From positions 1 through 64,000 of IMG/VR virus record IMGVR_UViG_3300023202_000205: a stretch of 64,000 nt of DNA. One strand, written 5' to 3'. The position numbers and the translations under genes were made by a program. Below are positions 5,756 to 14,567 of the stretch, piece by piece. Within the stretch, counting starts at the first letter, position 1. Each line of letters begins with the position of its first letter. The notes beneath the pieces are model-generated. The model ran no database searches, was not told the DNA's origin, and worked only from the letters and a program-made list of their open reading frames with translations. This DNA is from a virus.

Positions 5756-8147
5756 GGTCCCAGGCCATTCGGGCTACTGCCCAATGGCTATCTGTTTCAT
5801 TGATCAGGAAACGGGAATCTCTAAGCCGCGAGGAAAGTTCCATAAAAGAAGGCATGGCTATGATGGGGCTCGCTAAGGACTGTCGTAGCTCACTCTTTTT
5901 GACGAAAACTGCCTCATCTCCATACTCTGGAAAGACATCACCCTGCTCAATACCGTAGAAGACCAACTCTAGTATACGGGTAGCAGCTGTGCTGGATTTA
6001 TACGTGTTGTGTGTGTCCAGGTCGACGGCCGCCGAGGTAAGGCGGGGCCTAGGGCAGTGATCTGACACCTCAGGTAAGGTGACGTCCGCCAGATCCCGGT
6101 AGAAACTCTCACTACCGACATCCAAGCTCCTTGCTCTCAGTACGGCTGGCAGTAGGAGGAAGATACTTCGCAGAGCTCCGTAGTCGATAGCTTCACCAAT
6201 CGAAAGTTGAAGCCAGTCAGGCTGAAGCCGACTCAAACGAGCCGTACGCTTATCTACACTGAGAATAACGTTCTTATACCCATCTGTCTTATTGAAGACC
6301 TCCGCTAGCTGATGATTACTCCACTCGGTGAAAAGCGGCATGGGATCGTTGTAGTGATCATCCAAGTCCTCAATAGTTGGGTTCACCCAGATACGCGCAC
6401 CAAACGCTTGTGCTAGACGATTCACCATATGTGGCTCGTTGGTCAGCATAACACCTATGCCACGCCTATCATGTCTCGTTCTCACCAAATTTCCAAGCAG
6501 GGTCAACAGTACTCGGCAGAAGGAGGTGTTTCTAAAGGAACTCCATTCCATCTGATCGAGCGGCGCGGGGAGCGGTATGCCCGGTCCCTCGACTAAACTC
6601 TTCGTAGCATAGAGGTTGTTCTTATCGACGGTGAAGTTGGGCATGCGTAGCTTGCCATCGTTCCAGCCATACATTTGATCTGCCATAATGGGTGTGGGTA
6701 CATGAAATTGCTGAGCGACTTCAAAGAGCTTCTTGGCCCACACGTTTTCGACGTGGGGGTGATAGCCTGCCTCTAAGAGGACCTTCTGCTGAAGCCACGT
6801 ACCTGGGTTTTTCTTAATGTGAGAAAGCCAGTCCTTGAAAGGAAAGCTATGTCGGTCTCCCCTAGGAGAGCGATAGGTGATTGTCCCAGTGACCGTCGCA
6901 TCGCCAGATCCTTCCTGAGGCCTCACCTGTTCCAAATAAAGCTTGGCAGCACTGATGATCTTTCCTCGAACTACCCAGCCATCCTCAGTGTCGGTAATAG
7001 CCACTCCATTCCAGGAGATCGTCTCGTCCCGGATACTACTGCTGAAGATGCGCTCAAGATGCCGTGCGTCGTCCCCAGATACGTGGGACAATACTTTGGC
7101 TCGATCGTTCGGATCGATTGACCGGCGGCTCAGCTCTGGTCGGGCCTCATCGACTTTCGTGTCCAGTAAGCGATATGCCACACTCTGATGAGCAGGGAGT
7201 GCGTTGATGATCTCCCGTCGAAATTGACCCCAAGAGCCTCTCAAAGGTACTTCTCGTGTCATATCTCCCCGAAAGACCGTATGGGCTACAATACGGGCTC
7301 CCGGCGTATTGAGAGCTCTAAGGTAATGTTGAAGATTGCCTGCAGGACTCCAAAACACGGTCGACCCAGAATTACATGTCTCCAGGTTATCACGGAAACC
7401 ATGTGTGCAGAGGAATGCGGTCGGAATCCGATTACAGGTCTGCGACCAGAATACCATGCGTAGCGCTACAACCGGGTCGTCGACGACGACTGAGAACTCG
7501 GAAGTAAACGACGAGAGTAGAGCAAACCCGGTCCCGATAGCTGGCTCGTGCGATACCGGCAAGTACCGGCACCCCTTCACCGTCAGCAACCAGAAGCCAA
7601 CCAGTTCTATACCATCCCAGCAGGGGATCCCTACGGCTACGTACCTCTTCCACCAGGAAAGCGTCGATTTGGCTGTATCGGGCAGCTCGATGCCCGCTTC
7701 CTCGAAGTCATCCTTTCTCAGGACACATACGTGGGGAAGCAAGGCCCGGATATCTGGGTTGGGTACGTTGATATTTGCCCCATCGAGCACCGCTTTAACA
7801 GATCCTGCCACATTGCGACGTAGACGGTCCGCCCACTCCTCCAAGCAGTCCATAAGCTTCTGCCGTCGCTCGGAATTGGCCAAATAGGCCCTTCTGGAGG
7901 CCCCCTCGTAATCCACGAGAGACAGCTCCCGCAGGTCGTCAAGAGTCTCCTCAACAGAGCGGTCCCGATCTACTGCTAGAAGTTCGATCAGATCACCAAT
8001 AAAATGACACTCATGGCAGTGGACCTGCACGTCGCTCCGGATCTCCAGCTTGCTCCGCCCATTGCACAACGGACAATCAGTAGCCAGTGGGTAACGACGC
8101 CCCTGCTCGATACCCAACAACCTCAAGATATTATGAGGGTCCAACAT
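5715..8147 (-). CDS. Primase-like protein with N-terminal zinc ribbon
   Basis: 810 residues. The N-terminus reads like the DnaG/CHC2 zinc-binding domain: CPLC at 25-28 and CHEC at 44-47, followed by HFIGDLIELLAVDRDRSVEETLDDL, as in phage primases that read template DNA. No unambiguous TOPRIM catalytic motif (E..DxD) or Walker A follows. The central part (SFPFKDWLSHIKKNPGTWLQQKVLLEAG, then MADQMYGWNDGKLRMPNF) resembles helicase-loader or DUF927-type regions, but I cannot assign it. It could be an inactive or divergent primase-helicase, with the catalytic partner elsewhere. Its start codon overlaps that of the divergent gene at 8146, and AAGGGG lies upstream as ribosome site. Confidence 0.65.
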   Translation of the reverse strand: MLDPHNILRLLGIEQGRRYPLATDCPLCNGRSKLEIRSDVQVHCHECHFIGDLIELLAVDRDRSVEETLDDLRELSLVDYEGASRRAYLANSERRQKLMDCLEEWADRLRRNVAGSVKAVLDGANINVPNPDIRALLPHVCVLRKDDFEEAGIELPDTAKSTLSWWKRYVAVGIPCWDGIELVGFWLLTVKGCRYLPVSHEPAIGTGFALLSSFTSEFSVVVDDPVVALRMVFWSQTCNRIPTAFLCTHGFRDNLETCNSGSTVFWSPAGNLQHYLRALNTPGARIVAHTVFRGDMTREVPLRGSWGQFRREIINALPAHQSVAYRLLDTKVDEARPELSRRSIDPNDRAKVLSHVSGDDARHLERIFSSSIRDETISWNGVAITDTEDGWVVRGKIISAAKLYLEQVRPQEGSGDATVTGTITYRSPRGDRHSFPFKDWLSHIKKNPGTWLQQKVLLEAGYHPHVENVWAKKLFEVAQQFHVPTPIMADQMYGWNDGKLRMPNFTVDKNNLYATKSLVEGPGIPLPAPLDQMEWSSFRNTSFCRVLLTLLGNLVRTRHDRRGIGVMLTNEPHMVNRLAQAFGARIWVNPTIEDLDDHYNDPMPLFTEWSNHQLAEVFNKTDGYKNVILSVDKRTARLSRLQPDWLQLSIGEAIDYGALRSIFLLLPAVLRARSLDVGSESFYRDLADVTLPEVSDHCPRPRLTSAAVDLDTHNTYKSSTAATRILELVFYGIEQGDVFPEYGDEAVFVKKSELRQSLASPIIAMPSFMELSSRLRDSRFLINETDSHWAVARMAWDLNASLAGVSQNEG

Positions 8148-9096
8148 GCTTAGTATGCCCCTTAATCAGGCCTTCAAGATCCTTGGCCGGCCAGAATTGC
8201 TTACCAAGGAGGCTTCGGTTAACGAGGAAGACTATTCGTTTTCAGACCGAAATGCAACCTTCCGCTCGTTCGTCACGGCACACGTCAAGCAGGCCGATGT
8301 CGACACCATTCGTCACTGTGTAGAGCACGCCGACTTCTGGGGCATCCGTGATGAGTGTGAAAAGGCTATCCAGAAGTTGGCCGAATGGAAAGCTCCGGAA
8401 ATACCGGAGGATGCCTACGCGCTGGTACAGCAGCATGGGGAGCAGTCCGTTCGGAAGTACGCTGCTTATGATGCTGGTAGTACCTTCGACGCGGCAATCG
8501 CCTTCCATGAGAACAAGGCCAAATACCCACTTTCCTGGCGCAAAGAGGCCGCTGTGCGGCTACTTTCGAAAGCAGCCCGATACAATGTACCCCTCCCGGA
8601 ATACGTTGAAAACGGCCTGCACAAGAGCGCTGGCTTTGGCTTCCCTACCAAGGAGTCAGTGGAAGAAGCCATGGTCTGTCGCCTGAACCATACCAAAACC
8701 GCTCAAGCAGAGGTCGGTGATAGGCTCAGTACGCTTCTTGAGCACATGATCGATAACCAACAACTGCGCTACGATGAGGGGTTCGTCAAACAGGCAGTGA
8801 ACGCTCTCGAGCAGTTCGATGCAACCACTGGTCTAACAAGTCGTTACGACTCTGACGTTAGTCTCCCTGAAGAGCTGTTGGCTACTACGACCAACGAGCT
8901 GGAGAAACTGGCTGGCATCAGCAAGCGCGCTGTTGAATTGGTCAACGGCCGTACGGTCGATATAGAGGATCTGACCAAAGAAGCCCTGTCTGCAATCGAC
9001 CCTGGGCTAGCCAAGATGGCTCAGGACGAACTGATCGACGTTCTTCCCACCCTTCCTAAAGGCGACGCGGACCTCCTATTCCGCCTTACGGAGTAA
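8146..9096 (+). CDS. Unknown, helical protein (316 aa)
   Basis: First gene of a rightward cluster. The chosen ATG at 8146 has GAGGG 7 bases upstream; a second in-frame ATG at 8155 is possible. The first start shares its bases with the start codon of the leftward primase-like gene. The protein is predicted almost wholly helical, soluble and mildly acidic, with Lys-Leu-Ala-type stretches (QKLAEW, NELEKLAGISKRAVELVNG, LAKMAQDELIDVLPTL). I recognise no family. The small spacing (4 bases) to the glycine-zipper gene implies co-transcription. Confidence 0.75.
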   Translation: MLSMPLNQAFKILGRPELLTKEASVNEEDYSFSDRNATFRSFVTAHVKQADVDTIRHCVEHADFWGIRDECEKAIQKLAEWKAPEIPEDAYALVQQHGEQSVRKYAAYDAGSTFDAAIAFHENKAKYPLSWRKEAAVRLLSKAARYNVPLPEYVENGLHKSAGFGFPTKESVEEAMVCRLNHTKTAQAEVGDRLSTLLEHMIDNQQLRYDEGFVKQAVNALEQFDATTGLTSRYDSDVSLPEELLATTTNELEKLAGISKRAVELVNGRTVDIEDLTKEALSAIDPGLAKMAQDELIDVLPTLPKGDADLLFRLTE

Positions 9097-9100
9097 TGCC

Positions 9101-9469
9101 ATGTCTATGTACCAAAAGCTCGGACAAGAAGCACCTGATGACTTCGACTTCAGTGGCATTCCTGAGGCCTCTTACAACCCCATGACGAACCCCTATCTCC
9201 AAGAGGGGTATGGGGCGCCCACAGGCGTTGGAGCGGGCTTAGGGGCCGGCGCAGGTGCCCTCCTGGGCTATTTGCTGCGCGACCGTGACAGAGATGAAGG
9301 GGCCGGTGCTGCTCTTCGTGGAGGGCTCCTCGGTGCCGGGCTCGGAGGCCTTGGCGGCGCGGGGTACAACTATGCCTCTCGTGCAGGAGATGTTAGCGAT
9401 TCCCGAAATGCCATCCAGACACTCGTCAACACGCTGAACCAACGGGGCATCCCACACCCTCTCGGATAG
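9101..9469 (+). CDS. Glycine-zipper membrane-associated protein
   Basis: 122 residues. Residues 30-95 are a glycine-zipper region (GVGAGLGAGAGALLGYLL, a charged RDRDRDEGAG linker, GLLGAGLGGLGGAG), which usually forms paired membrane helices that pack tightly or oligomerise. The N-terminus MSMYQKLGQEAPDDFDF and overall layout resemble the protein at 61497-61916 (MYHRLSKLGA..., then two glycine-rich segments around an acidic EKDEDEDRG linker), so they may be distant paralogues. The stop codon TAG overlaps a dispersed palindrome (9469-9484). Membrane or virion-interior function is inferred. Confidence 0.75.
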   Translation: MSMYQKLGQEAPDDFDFSGIPEASYNPMTNPYLQEGYGAPTGVGAGLGAGAGALLGYLLRDRDRDEGAGAALRGGLLGAGLGGLGGAGYNYASRAGDVSDSRNAIQTLVNTLNQRGIPHPLG

Positions 9470-9484
9470 TGTTCGCGTGAACAC
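9469..9484. repeat. Dispersed palindrome, copy 2
   Basis: GTGTTCGCGTGAACAC; with the flanking A and T it is an 18-bp near-perfect palindrome. It begins on the last base of the TAG stop of the glycine-zipper gene and lies 26 bases before the DUF2589 start. The arrangement stop codon plus palindrome is the same as at 58781-58804. Confidence 0.85.
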
Positions 9485-9510
9485 TCTTTCCCCTCTGTAG
9501 GAGCACTCTC

Positions 9511-10113
9511 ATGCCAGAAAACATCGGTGAAGCAGTCGGAGGAGCTCTCCAATCACTGCCGATCGACAAGATGATCAGTGCCCCATTGATGGCGGCCATC
9601 CAGGCTCAAGTACAGGCTTCGCACGCCTACAAGGAGTTCGTCGAGACCGTCGGCCTTGAAAAGGGTAAGGCGGTCATGATCCCTTTCGAGTACGAGGAGG
9701 ATCTTGTCGATGAAGCGGGCAACGTCACGGACACCCGTACCCGTCACTTCAAGGTACCTCTCCTGGCTCTGGTCAGTCATCCGAATCTGAATGTCGAGAC
9801 AGTCGATATCGAGTTCGAGATGACCATCGAGACCTCAGAAGAGAGCAAGTCTTCCACCTCTGGGGAAGCAAGCCTTGAGGCTAAGATCGGCTGGGGGCCC
9901 TTTTCAGTCAAGATCCACGGCAAGGTCTCTCACCACCGGGAACAGACTCGCAAGACAGATACCCGAGCCAAGTACTCGATCAAGACCACTGCCAAGCGTA
10001 CCGGACCCCCGGAAGGGATGATGCGGGTGTTGGACGCTATGGTTGACGAGGCTACAAGACCTAAGCTGGGTATTGCGAAAAACACACCTAGCCCTAGTGA
10101 TGCCCCCGAATAG
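9511..10113 (+). CDS. DUF2589-family protein
   Basis: 200 residues that match the DUF2589 pattern: a helical start with LQSLPIDKMISAPLMAAIQAQ and a following helix (HAYKEFVETVGL), then a beta-rich core VMIPFEYEEDL, HFKVPLLALVSHPNLNVETVDIEFEMTIE, and a second strand set (KIGWGPFSVKIHGKVSHH). The biochemical role of DUF2589 is not established to my knowledge; the proteins occur in bacteria and phages, often more than one per locus. ATG is preceded by TAGGAG 8 bases upstream. It is followed by a second family-like gene (10446-11222), with a small gene between them. Confidence 0.8.
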   Translation: MPENIGEAVGGALQSLPIDKMISAPLMAAIQAQVQASHAYKEFVETVGLEKGKAVMIPFEYEEDLVDEAGNVTDTRTRHFKVPLLALVSHPNLNVETVDIEFEMTIETSEESKSSTSGEASLEAKIGWGPFSVKIHGKVSHHREQTRKTDTRAKYSIKTTAKRTGPPEGMMRVLDAMVDEATRPKLGIAKNTPSPSDAPE

Positions 10114-10435
10114 AGTGCCCAATATGCCTCCTCAAGTGAAGTCTCTGCAGTGGGAACGGATGACTCTCGTATATGAGTTTCTTCGCCCCTACCCAGAACC
10201 CTACGGATACGCTCTCATCAAACTGAACCCAGCAGCGGTCAAGTTGCTTCAAAATCTGGAAGAAAACGAGCCGAGCTATTGGCGAGACCAGTGGAGTGTC
10301 AACCTTGAAACGCTGTTGCATAGAGGTCTTCTTTTCGGGGTTCCACTAGCCGTGCTCGAAAAGGGTGGGGACACTCCCATACTGATATTCGACTCGCCAG
10401 ATGGCCAAGTACACCGCTACCAGCTGATTGTCTGA
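10100..10435 (+). CDS. Small unknown protein in the DUF2589 cluster
   Basis: About 111 residues from ATG 10100, which overlaps the end of the DUF2589 gene; ATG 10124 is an equally possible start and neither has a strong ribosome site. The body reads VYEFLRPYPEPYGYALIKLNP, then LLFGVPLAVLEKGGDTPILIFDSPDG, a compact alpha/beta protein without recognised motifs. Sandwiched between two DUF2589-like genes, it probably acts with them. No function is assigned. Confidence 0.65.
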   Translation: MPPNRVPNMPPQVKSLQWERMTLVYEFLRPYPEPYGYALIKLNPAAVKLLQNLEENEPSYWRDQWSVNLETLLHRGLLFGVPLAVLEKGGDTPILIFDSPDGQVHRYQLIV

Positions 10436-10445
10436 GCAGGCTTCT

Positions 10446-11222
10446 ATGTGGCCATTCTCGTGGTTCAAGAAACGCCGGCAGAAGAAGCGAGAGGAGCTCC
10501 AGGTGACTGAAAGGTCCAAACTCTCCGCGCTTTTGACAGGTGTCATGTCAGCTGTTCAGAAAGCAGCGTGCACGGCTGGTCAGCAGAATCTCCACGTCCT
10601 CGACCACTACTTCTCGGAAGATGAGGAAACGGGGAAGCTCACCCCGCTCTATACGCGGATCCAAATAGCCCCCGGTAGAGTCATGGATATTCCGCTTATC
10701 ACACTTCTAGAGCCTTCCGGTTATGGTCTGGAAGAGCTGGAGATGGACTTATCCGTCCGCCTAAAATTAGACGAGGTCAAGAAAGCCATACACCGTACTG
10801 CGAAGAAGAACAACGTTCAGAAAGGGAGTTACAGCGTTGAGTTGTGCCCACGCGGGCAAACCGCTACTCGCCGACCTAGTGATGTCGTTGATGTGAAAGT
10901 GCGCTTCAAGTCCAGAGATGCTTCTGAAGGCCTTTCACGCATCATAGAAGACCTGAATAACACGATTACCCCCGTACCAGAAGACGGCGCGCCTGATCGG
11001 GAGACACTTACGACTAGCACCCGTAATCCCTCCCATGAACCAGAGGTCATCGAACCTTTCCAGGATGCTGATACTGAGGCCATGCCAGTGGTACTCGATG
11101 ACGACGAAAGCAGCGACGCTTTAGAGGCTAATGACACTGCGGAGGGCCATAGGCGCTACGAGAAGCCTAAAGAGAATGATGAGGATGAAGGGTTAGAAAC
11201 CGATGCCTATCCTGAGCCGTGA
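10446..11222 (+). CDS. DUF2589-like protein with acidic tail
   Basis: 258 residues from ATG 10446 (GAGCAGG 5 bases upstream); a TTG at 10428 overlapping the previous stop is an alternative. The order of elements copies the DUF2589 protein at 9511: a helix (LSALLTGVMSAVQKAACTAGQQ), strands with IQIAPGRVMDIPLITLLEPSGYGLEELEMDLSVRL, and later VVDVKVRFKSRDASEG. The last 80 residues are acidic and disordered (VVLDDDESSDALEAND, KENDEDEGLETD). A basic, aromatic N-terminus (WPFSWFKKRRQKKREE) could bind membrane or nucleic acid. Assignment to DUF2589 is by pattern only. Confidence 0.65.
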   Translation: MWPFSWFKKRRQKKREELQVTERSKLSALLTGVMSAVQKAACTAGQQNLHVLDHYFSEDEETGKLTPLYTRIQIAPGRVMDIPLITLLEPSGYGLEELEMDLSVRLKLDEVKKAIHRTAKKNNVQKGSYSVELCPRGQTATRRPSDVVDVKVRFKSRDASEGLSRIIEDLNNTITPVPEDGAPDRETLTTSTRNPSHEPEVIEPFQDADTEAMPVVLDDDESSDALEANDTAEGHRRYEKPKENDEDEGLETDAYPEP

Positions 11223-12159
11223 ACTCAAAGCTGCTGCCCAGCCCTACTTCTCTGGCGACAAAGAGTCCTTTGCGACAACGTTGGTAGCCGGTCTTTTACG
11301 CCTCTATGGTGTTGAAGCACTGGAATGGGATCCGCTGACTATCCAGATGGAAATCAAAGAGGACCTGGGGGTGGATATGCCTCGCCGGGTCTACGATAAA
11401 ATGATGGCACTCGTGTCAGCCCTCAAAACTGACGTGGTTTATAAAGACGTAGCCATCTTCGATGAAACAGTTAACGCGATGACTGGCAAGGGAGTTGGAA
11501 TCGATCGGGATATCCCATCGGTTGATGACGTTGCCTGGGTAGTCACTGAGCTTCGGATGAACGACCCAGAACCCGTTACTCGATCACCTGAGCAGCCTTT
11601 TAGCAGAGACATCCAAAAGTACGCCCGTGTCGTCTTAGATGATGAAGGTGTCGACATTGCTCCAGAAGCTCTGGACTTTGCCGCCAACCGACCTGTTAAG
11701 CAGGAGGGTATGGACGACCCGGAGTTTTACGAGGCCGCTTGGGGAAGCGCACAGGCAAAGGCCGACGAAATCGATAAATGGGTAGAAGGTATGGCAATCC
11801 AAATGATCCACCAGCTGATGAGTCTGGGTATCGACTTCCAAGCCAAGGAGGCCCGGTGGACTTCGGAAAAGAACAAGCTTGTTCACGTCGAGAAACATGC
11901 GCCTGAGTTCGATGGACCGGAGGGCTACCTCAAGGCAGAGGAGCTTTATAGCCAGAAGCCCGAAGGAATCGTCTCGTCAGAAAAGTCCTGTAGAGTAGGG
12001 CCAGATGGAGACGTGCGCTGTGCCAAGAAAACTCTCTTCGACGATGATACCGTGCGTGTATCTACAGAAGACGATGACCGCACCATAACGCTTTATAAAC
12101 GCTCCCCAATGCACCAGCACATGATTCAACTAGCTAAAGCACGGTCCGAAAAGAGCTAA
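11203..12159 (+). CDS. Unknown protein (318 aa) ending the rightward cluster
   Basis: The start ATG overlaps the upstream gene by 20 bases. The first 100 residues hold a helical domain (GLLRLYGVEALEWDPLTIQMEIKEDLGVDMPRRVYDKMMAL), a pattern I have seen in phage proteins of unknown role; the rest is acidic and helical, with a C-terminal patch containing Cys (SSEKSCRVGPDGDVRCAKK). No membrane segment is seen. It converges on the leftward gene at 12134, overlapping by 26 bases, so this is the end of the rightward transcript. Confidence 0.7.
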   Translation: MPILSRELKAAAQPYFSGDKESFATTLVAGLLRLYGVEALEWDPLTIQMEIKEDLGVDMPRRVYDKMMALVSALKTDVVYKDVAIFDETVNAMTGKGVGIDRDIPSVDDVAWVVTELRMNDPEPVTRSPEQPFSRDIQKYARVVLDDEGVDIAPEALDFAANRPVKQEGMDDPEFYEAAWGSAQAKADEIDKWVEGMAIQMIHQLMSLGIDFQAKEARWTSEKNKLVHVEKHAPEFDGPEGYLKAEELYSQKPEGIVSSEKSCRVGPDGDVRCAKKTLFDDDTVRVSTEDDDRTITLYKRSPMHQHMIQLAKARSEKS

Positions 12160-12424
12160 CGTTTACGATTAGTTTGTCTGCTCGAAGTAGCTTTTTCAGA
12201 GACTTGAGATCAGATTCAAACCGAGGGTTGTTGACCACTGATCGTATGATCTCTGAGCTGATAGGCTTACGCGCATCTCTCTTCCGGCAGGAACGGCATC
12301 CCTTCCTCTGACCACGTTGCTGACGTAGCTCTATTCTGAGTGGTCTGAGTGACCCCATCCAGTTGTAGACGCTGTTTCCTGCAAGACGTGTAAGGAACGG
12401 CACGTCCACCGATGTCGTAGCCAT
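12134..12424 (-). CDS. Small basic protein of unknown function
   Basis: 96 residues, strongly basic in its middle (RIELRQQRGQRKGCRSCRKRDARKP) with a CxxC pair that could bind metal or nucleic acid. It is the last gene of the long leftward virion operon; its start is coupled to the upstream stop as TAATG. No family recognised. The tail overlaps the convergent gene at 12159. Confidence 0.6.
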   Translation of the reverse strand: MATTSVDVPFLTRLAGNSVYNWMGSLRPLRIELRQQRGQRKGCRSCRKRDARKPISSEIIRSVVNNPRFESDLKSLKKLLRADKLIVNVSSFRTVL

Positions 12425-12810
12425 TAGGTAGCCGTAATCGTCACCGTAGTCACACTACCTAGGTCCTGCAGGGCCTGCTCGTCATCAGCAAGCTGCTTGA
12501 TACGGGCCTCTATGTCGGTCACTGCTTCATCCGCCAACTCAGCGGTCTCGAATGCTAGATCGAGAGAACTTTTACGAACGAATTGTTCGTCACCGGCTAC
12601 ATCAAAGTTGAAATCTCTCAGGTCGTTAGGCGTGGAGACATGGCTGTATTCAGCCACACCAGTGACCTGGTTGATCTCAAAGGTGAAGATACCGAAATCA
12701 GTGAAATCAGTGACCGCCGTTACCGTCATCGTCAAACGAACCGGCGTGGTAACGAAGTTCGGATCATTCGTCGTAGAAAGCTGCTTATCGAGAGTTACGG
12801 AAAATGTCAT
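12424..12810 (-). CDS. Small structural protein of the tail-fibre cluster
   Basis: 128 residues: a beta-rich N-terminal half (MTFSVTLDKQLSTTNDPNF, VRLTMTVTAVTDFTDFGIFTFEINQ) and a C-terminal coiled segment (ADEAVTDIEARIKQLADDEQAL). Starts within the upstream stop (ATGA), so translation is coupled to the fibre-like protein. Size, Thr/Val-rich composition and position suggest a virion appendage component; no family recognised. Confidence 0.65.
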   Translation of the reverse strand: MTFSVTLDKQLSTTNDPNFVTTPVRLTMTVTAVTDFTDFGIFTFEINQVTGVAEYSHVSTPNDLRDFNFDVAGDEQFVRKSSLDLAFETAELADEAVTDIEARIKQLADDEQALQDLGSVTTVTITAT

Positions 12811-14567
12811 ACTTCAGTCAACCCGTAGTACATGCTCAGAAGCCGGAACGAATCAGACGTCAGCGGACTCCCACTGGAGTTCTTGATTCGTACCAGTATC
12901 TGCTCGTTTTGCTGGAGAATCACATCCGCAAAGGGTCCGACGGTAACCAACTGAAGGTTGCCTGGCACACCCTCCGTAAAGGTAGCCTGGGTAATCCTCT
13001 GAAGCTGGGTATCCCCCATCGGTTGGTTAGGGATGAACCGGTAGAACTCGAGATCGACGTCCCCAGTAGTTGGTGCCGCGATGGGCGTATCTACCGAAGC
13101 GTGTAGCTTAACCGTCAGCTGATAGTCAGTTGCGGCTGTAAGGTCTGCCCCACCCAACACCAGAAAGTCGATAAAGTCGCTAGCATTTGGCCCAAGGCGG
13201 TGTCCGTAAGCCCCAATAGTCGTACCGGAAGTCAGGCCATTGGTTGTCAGAAGCTGCATCTTCTCTGTCGGATCAGGGTCACCCGGGTCCAGAAAGGTGA
13301 ACAGATGCTCCGCCTGTAACTCGACATCCAGGTTGATATCGACAAGGTCTTTAAACCCGGTAACGCTATTCCCCGCTGGCCCCGTAGCAGCAATGCCACG
13401 GTTCGCCCTCAGAGAAGTCACACCCAGGTTGGTAAGCACCAGATCGCCACGCCACCCATTAACTGCGTCCCCAGCTGTACCGACTACCTGCAAGTCGTCG
13501 CTATCACCGGATAGAGCACTGGTAACGGCGAAGGCGTCAGCTCCCCCAGAAACGAAGGAGTTCGTGACCTCTGTGATAACCAAGTCGAGCAACGTTGAAG
13601 ACGCGATGATACGCGTCGTCCAAAGAGTAACGTCGTCTGCACTGGACGTCGCGTTATAGTCGACTGGCCAAGGAGCGTTGCCGTAACTATCGTCCATCCA
13701 CCAAATACCGTACTGGTTGATGACGACGAGATCACCACCAAGGATAGTCCCGTTTTGTGCGAACTGAGCGTTACCCTCCGGGATAGCTGGGAACACCTCA
13801 TCCAGCTCAGTTTCACTAGCATGGCTGATATTGTAGCCAAACACAGCGCCAGAAGGGATCTGTACTCCTACCACAAACCCGGGGAAATACACCGCTGTAG
13901 CGGGGAGCCAACCCTGCTGGCCCGCGTCAGGCGTTGTAATGACGTGAGTTCCACCAAACGCCGGGTCAGTCAACGTGCCCGCCGGCTTGCCCAGCAAGGC
14001 CCTCTCGAAGTGTGCGTGTTCGAGAAAGGACCCAGGGTTGCCTAGGCGAACGAGGAGCTCCCCGTTACCAGACCCATCATCGATCATATGGCCGAGATAG
14101 ATTCCTGTGGTACCCATCTCAGTAGTCAGTTTGCCAGCGCTCGTACCAGAGAGGAAGATGTCACCATCAGCAAAGACACCGTCTTCGAACGCCGTAGCCC
14201 AAGTAGCTTGTGTAAGCGTCATCGACCCGCCTACGACGATATCACCCACGTTGCCACTCGCATTGAGTGCGACGCCTTGCCAGAACGCAGTCGGAGCAGC
14301 TCTACTCAGATCCGTCGAGTCGATATCCGCCAGGGCCCCTTTGAAGGTATCTGAGACATCGTCGAAGTAGACAGCTTCTCCCGGCACAACGGCCCCGTCC
14401 AACGCACGGTCCCGCAAAAGTAGCTGAGTACCGGCCTCCGCTGCCTCGATCTGATCCTTTAACCAGTCAGTACGGTTAGCGAGATCAGACAGAGGTACGT
14501 TGGTAACCGCTGCGTCAACGTCCGTGCCATTCGTAATGAACCGTACGGAAGGGGGAAAGGTCGCCAT
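12807..14567 (-). CDS. Putative tail fibre/baseplate appendage protein
   Basis: 586 residues, rich in Gly, Ala, Thr and Asp, with long beta-rich stretches (GNVGDIVVGGSMTLTQATW, TSAGKLTTEMGTTGIYLGHM). The N-terminus FPPSVRFITNGTDVDAAVTN followed by a helix (LANRTDWLKDQIEAAEAG) looks like the baseplate-attachment region of phage fibres. LLRDRALDGAVVPGEAVYFDD and repeats of a similar layout follow. Likely a trimeric appendage used in host attachment; that is inference from composition and from its place downstream of the baseplate genes. Start is coupled to the upstream stop (TAATG). Confidence 0.65.
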   Translation of the reverse strand: MATFPPSVRFITNGTDVDAAVTNVPLSDLANRTDWLKDQIEAAEAGTQLLLRDRALDGAVVPGEAVYFDDVSDTFKGALADIDSTDLSRAAPTAFWQGVALNASGNVGDIVVGGSMTLTQATWATAFEDGVFADGDIFLSGTSAGKLTTEMGTTGIYLGHMIDDGSGNGELLVRLGNPGSFLEHAHFERALLGKPAGTLTDPAFGGTHVITTPDAGQQGWLPATAVYFPGFVVGVQIPSGAVFGYNISHASETELDEVFPAIPEGNAQFAQNGTILGGDLVVINQYGIWWMDDSYGNAPWPVDYNATSSADDVTLWTTRIIASSTLLDLVITEVTNSFVSGGADAFAVTSALSGDSDDLQVVGTAGDAVNGWRGDLVLTNLGVTSLRANRGIAATGPAGNSVTGFKDLVDINLDVELQAEHLFTFLDPGDPDPTEKMQLLTTNGLTSGTTIGAYGHRLGPNASDFIDFLVLGGADLTAATDYQLTVKLHASVDTPIAAPTTGDVDLEFYRFIPNQPMGDTQLQRITQATFTEGVPGNLQLVTVGPFADVILQQNEQILVRIKNSSGSPLTSDSFRLLSMYYGLTEV

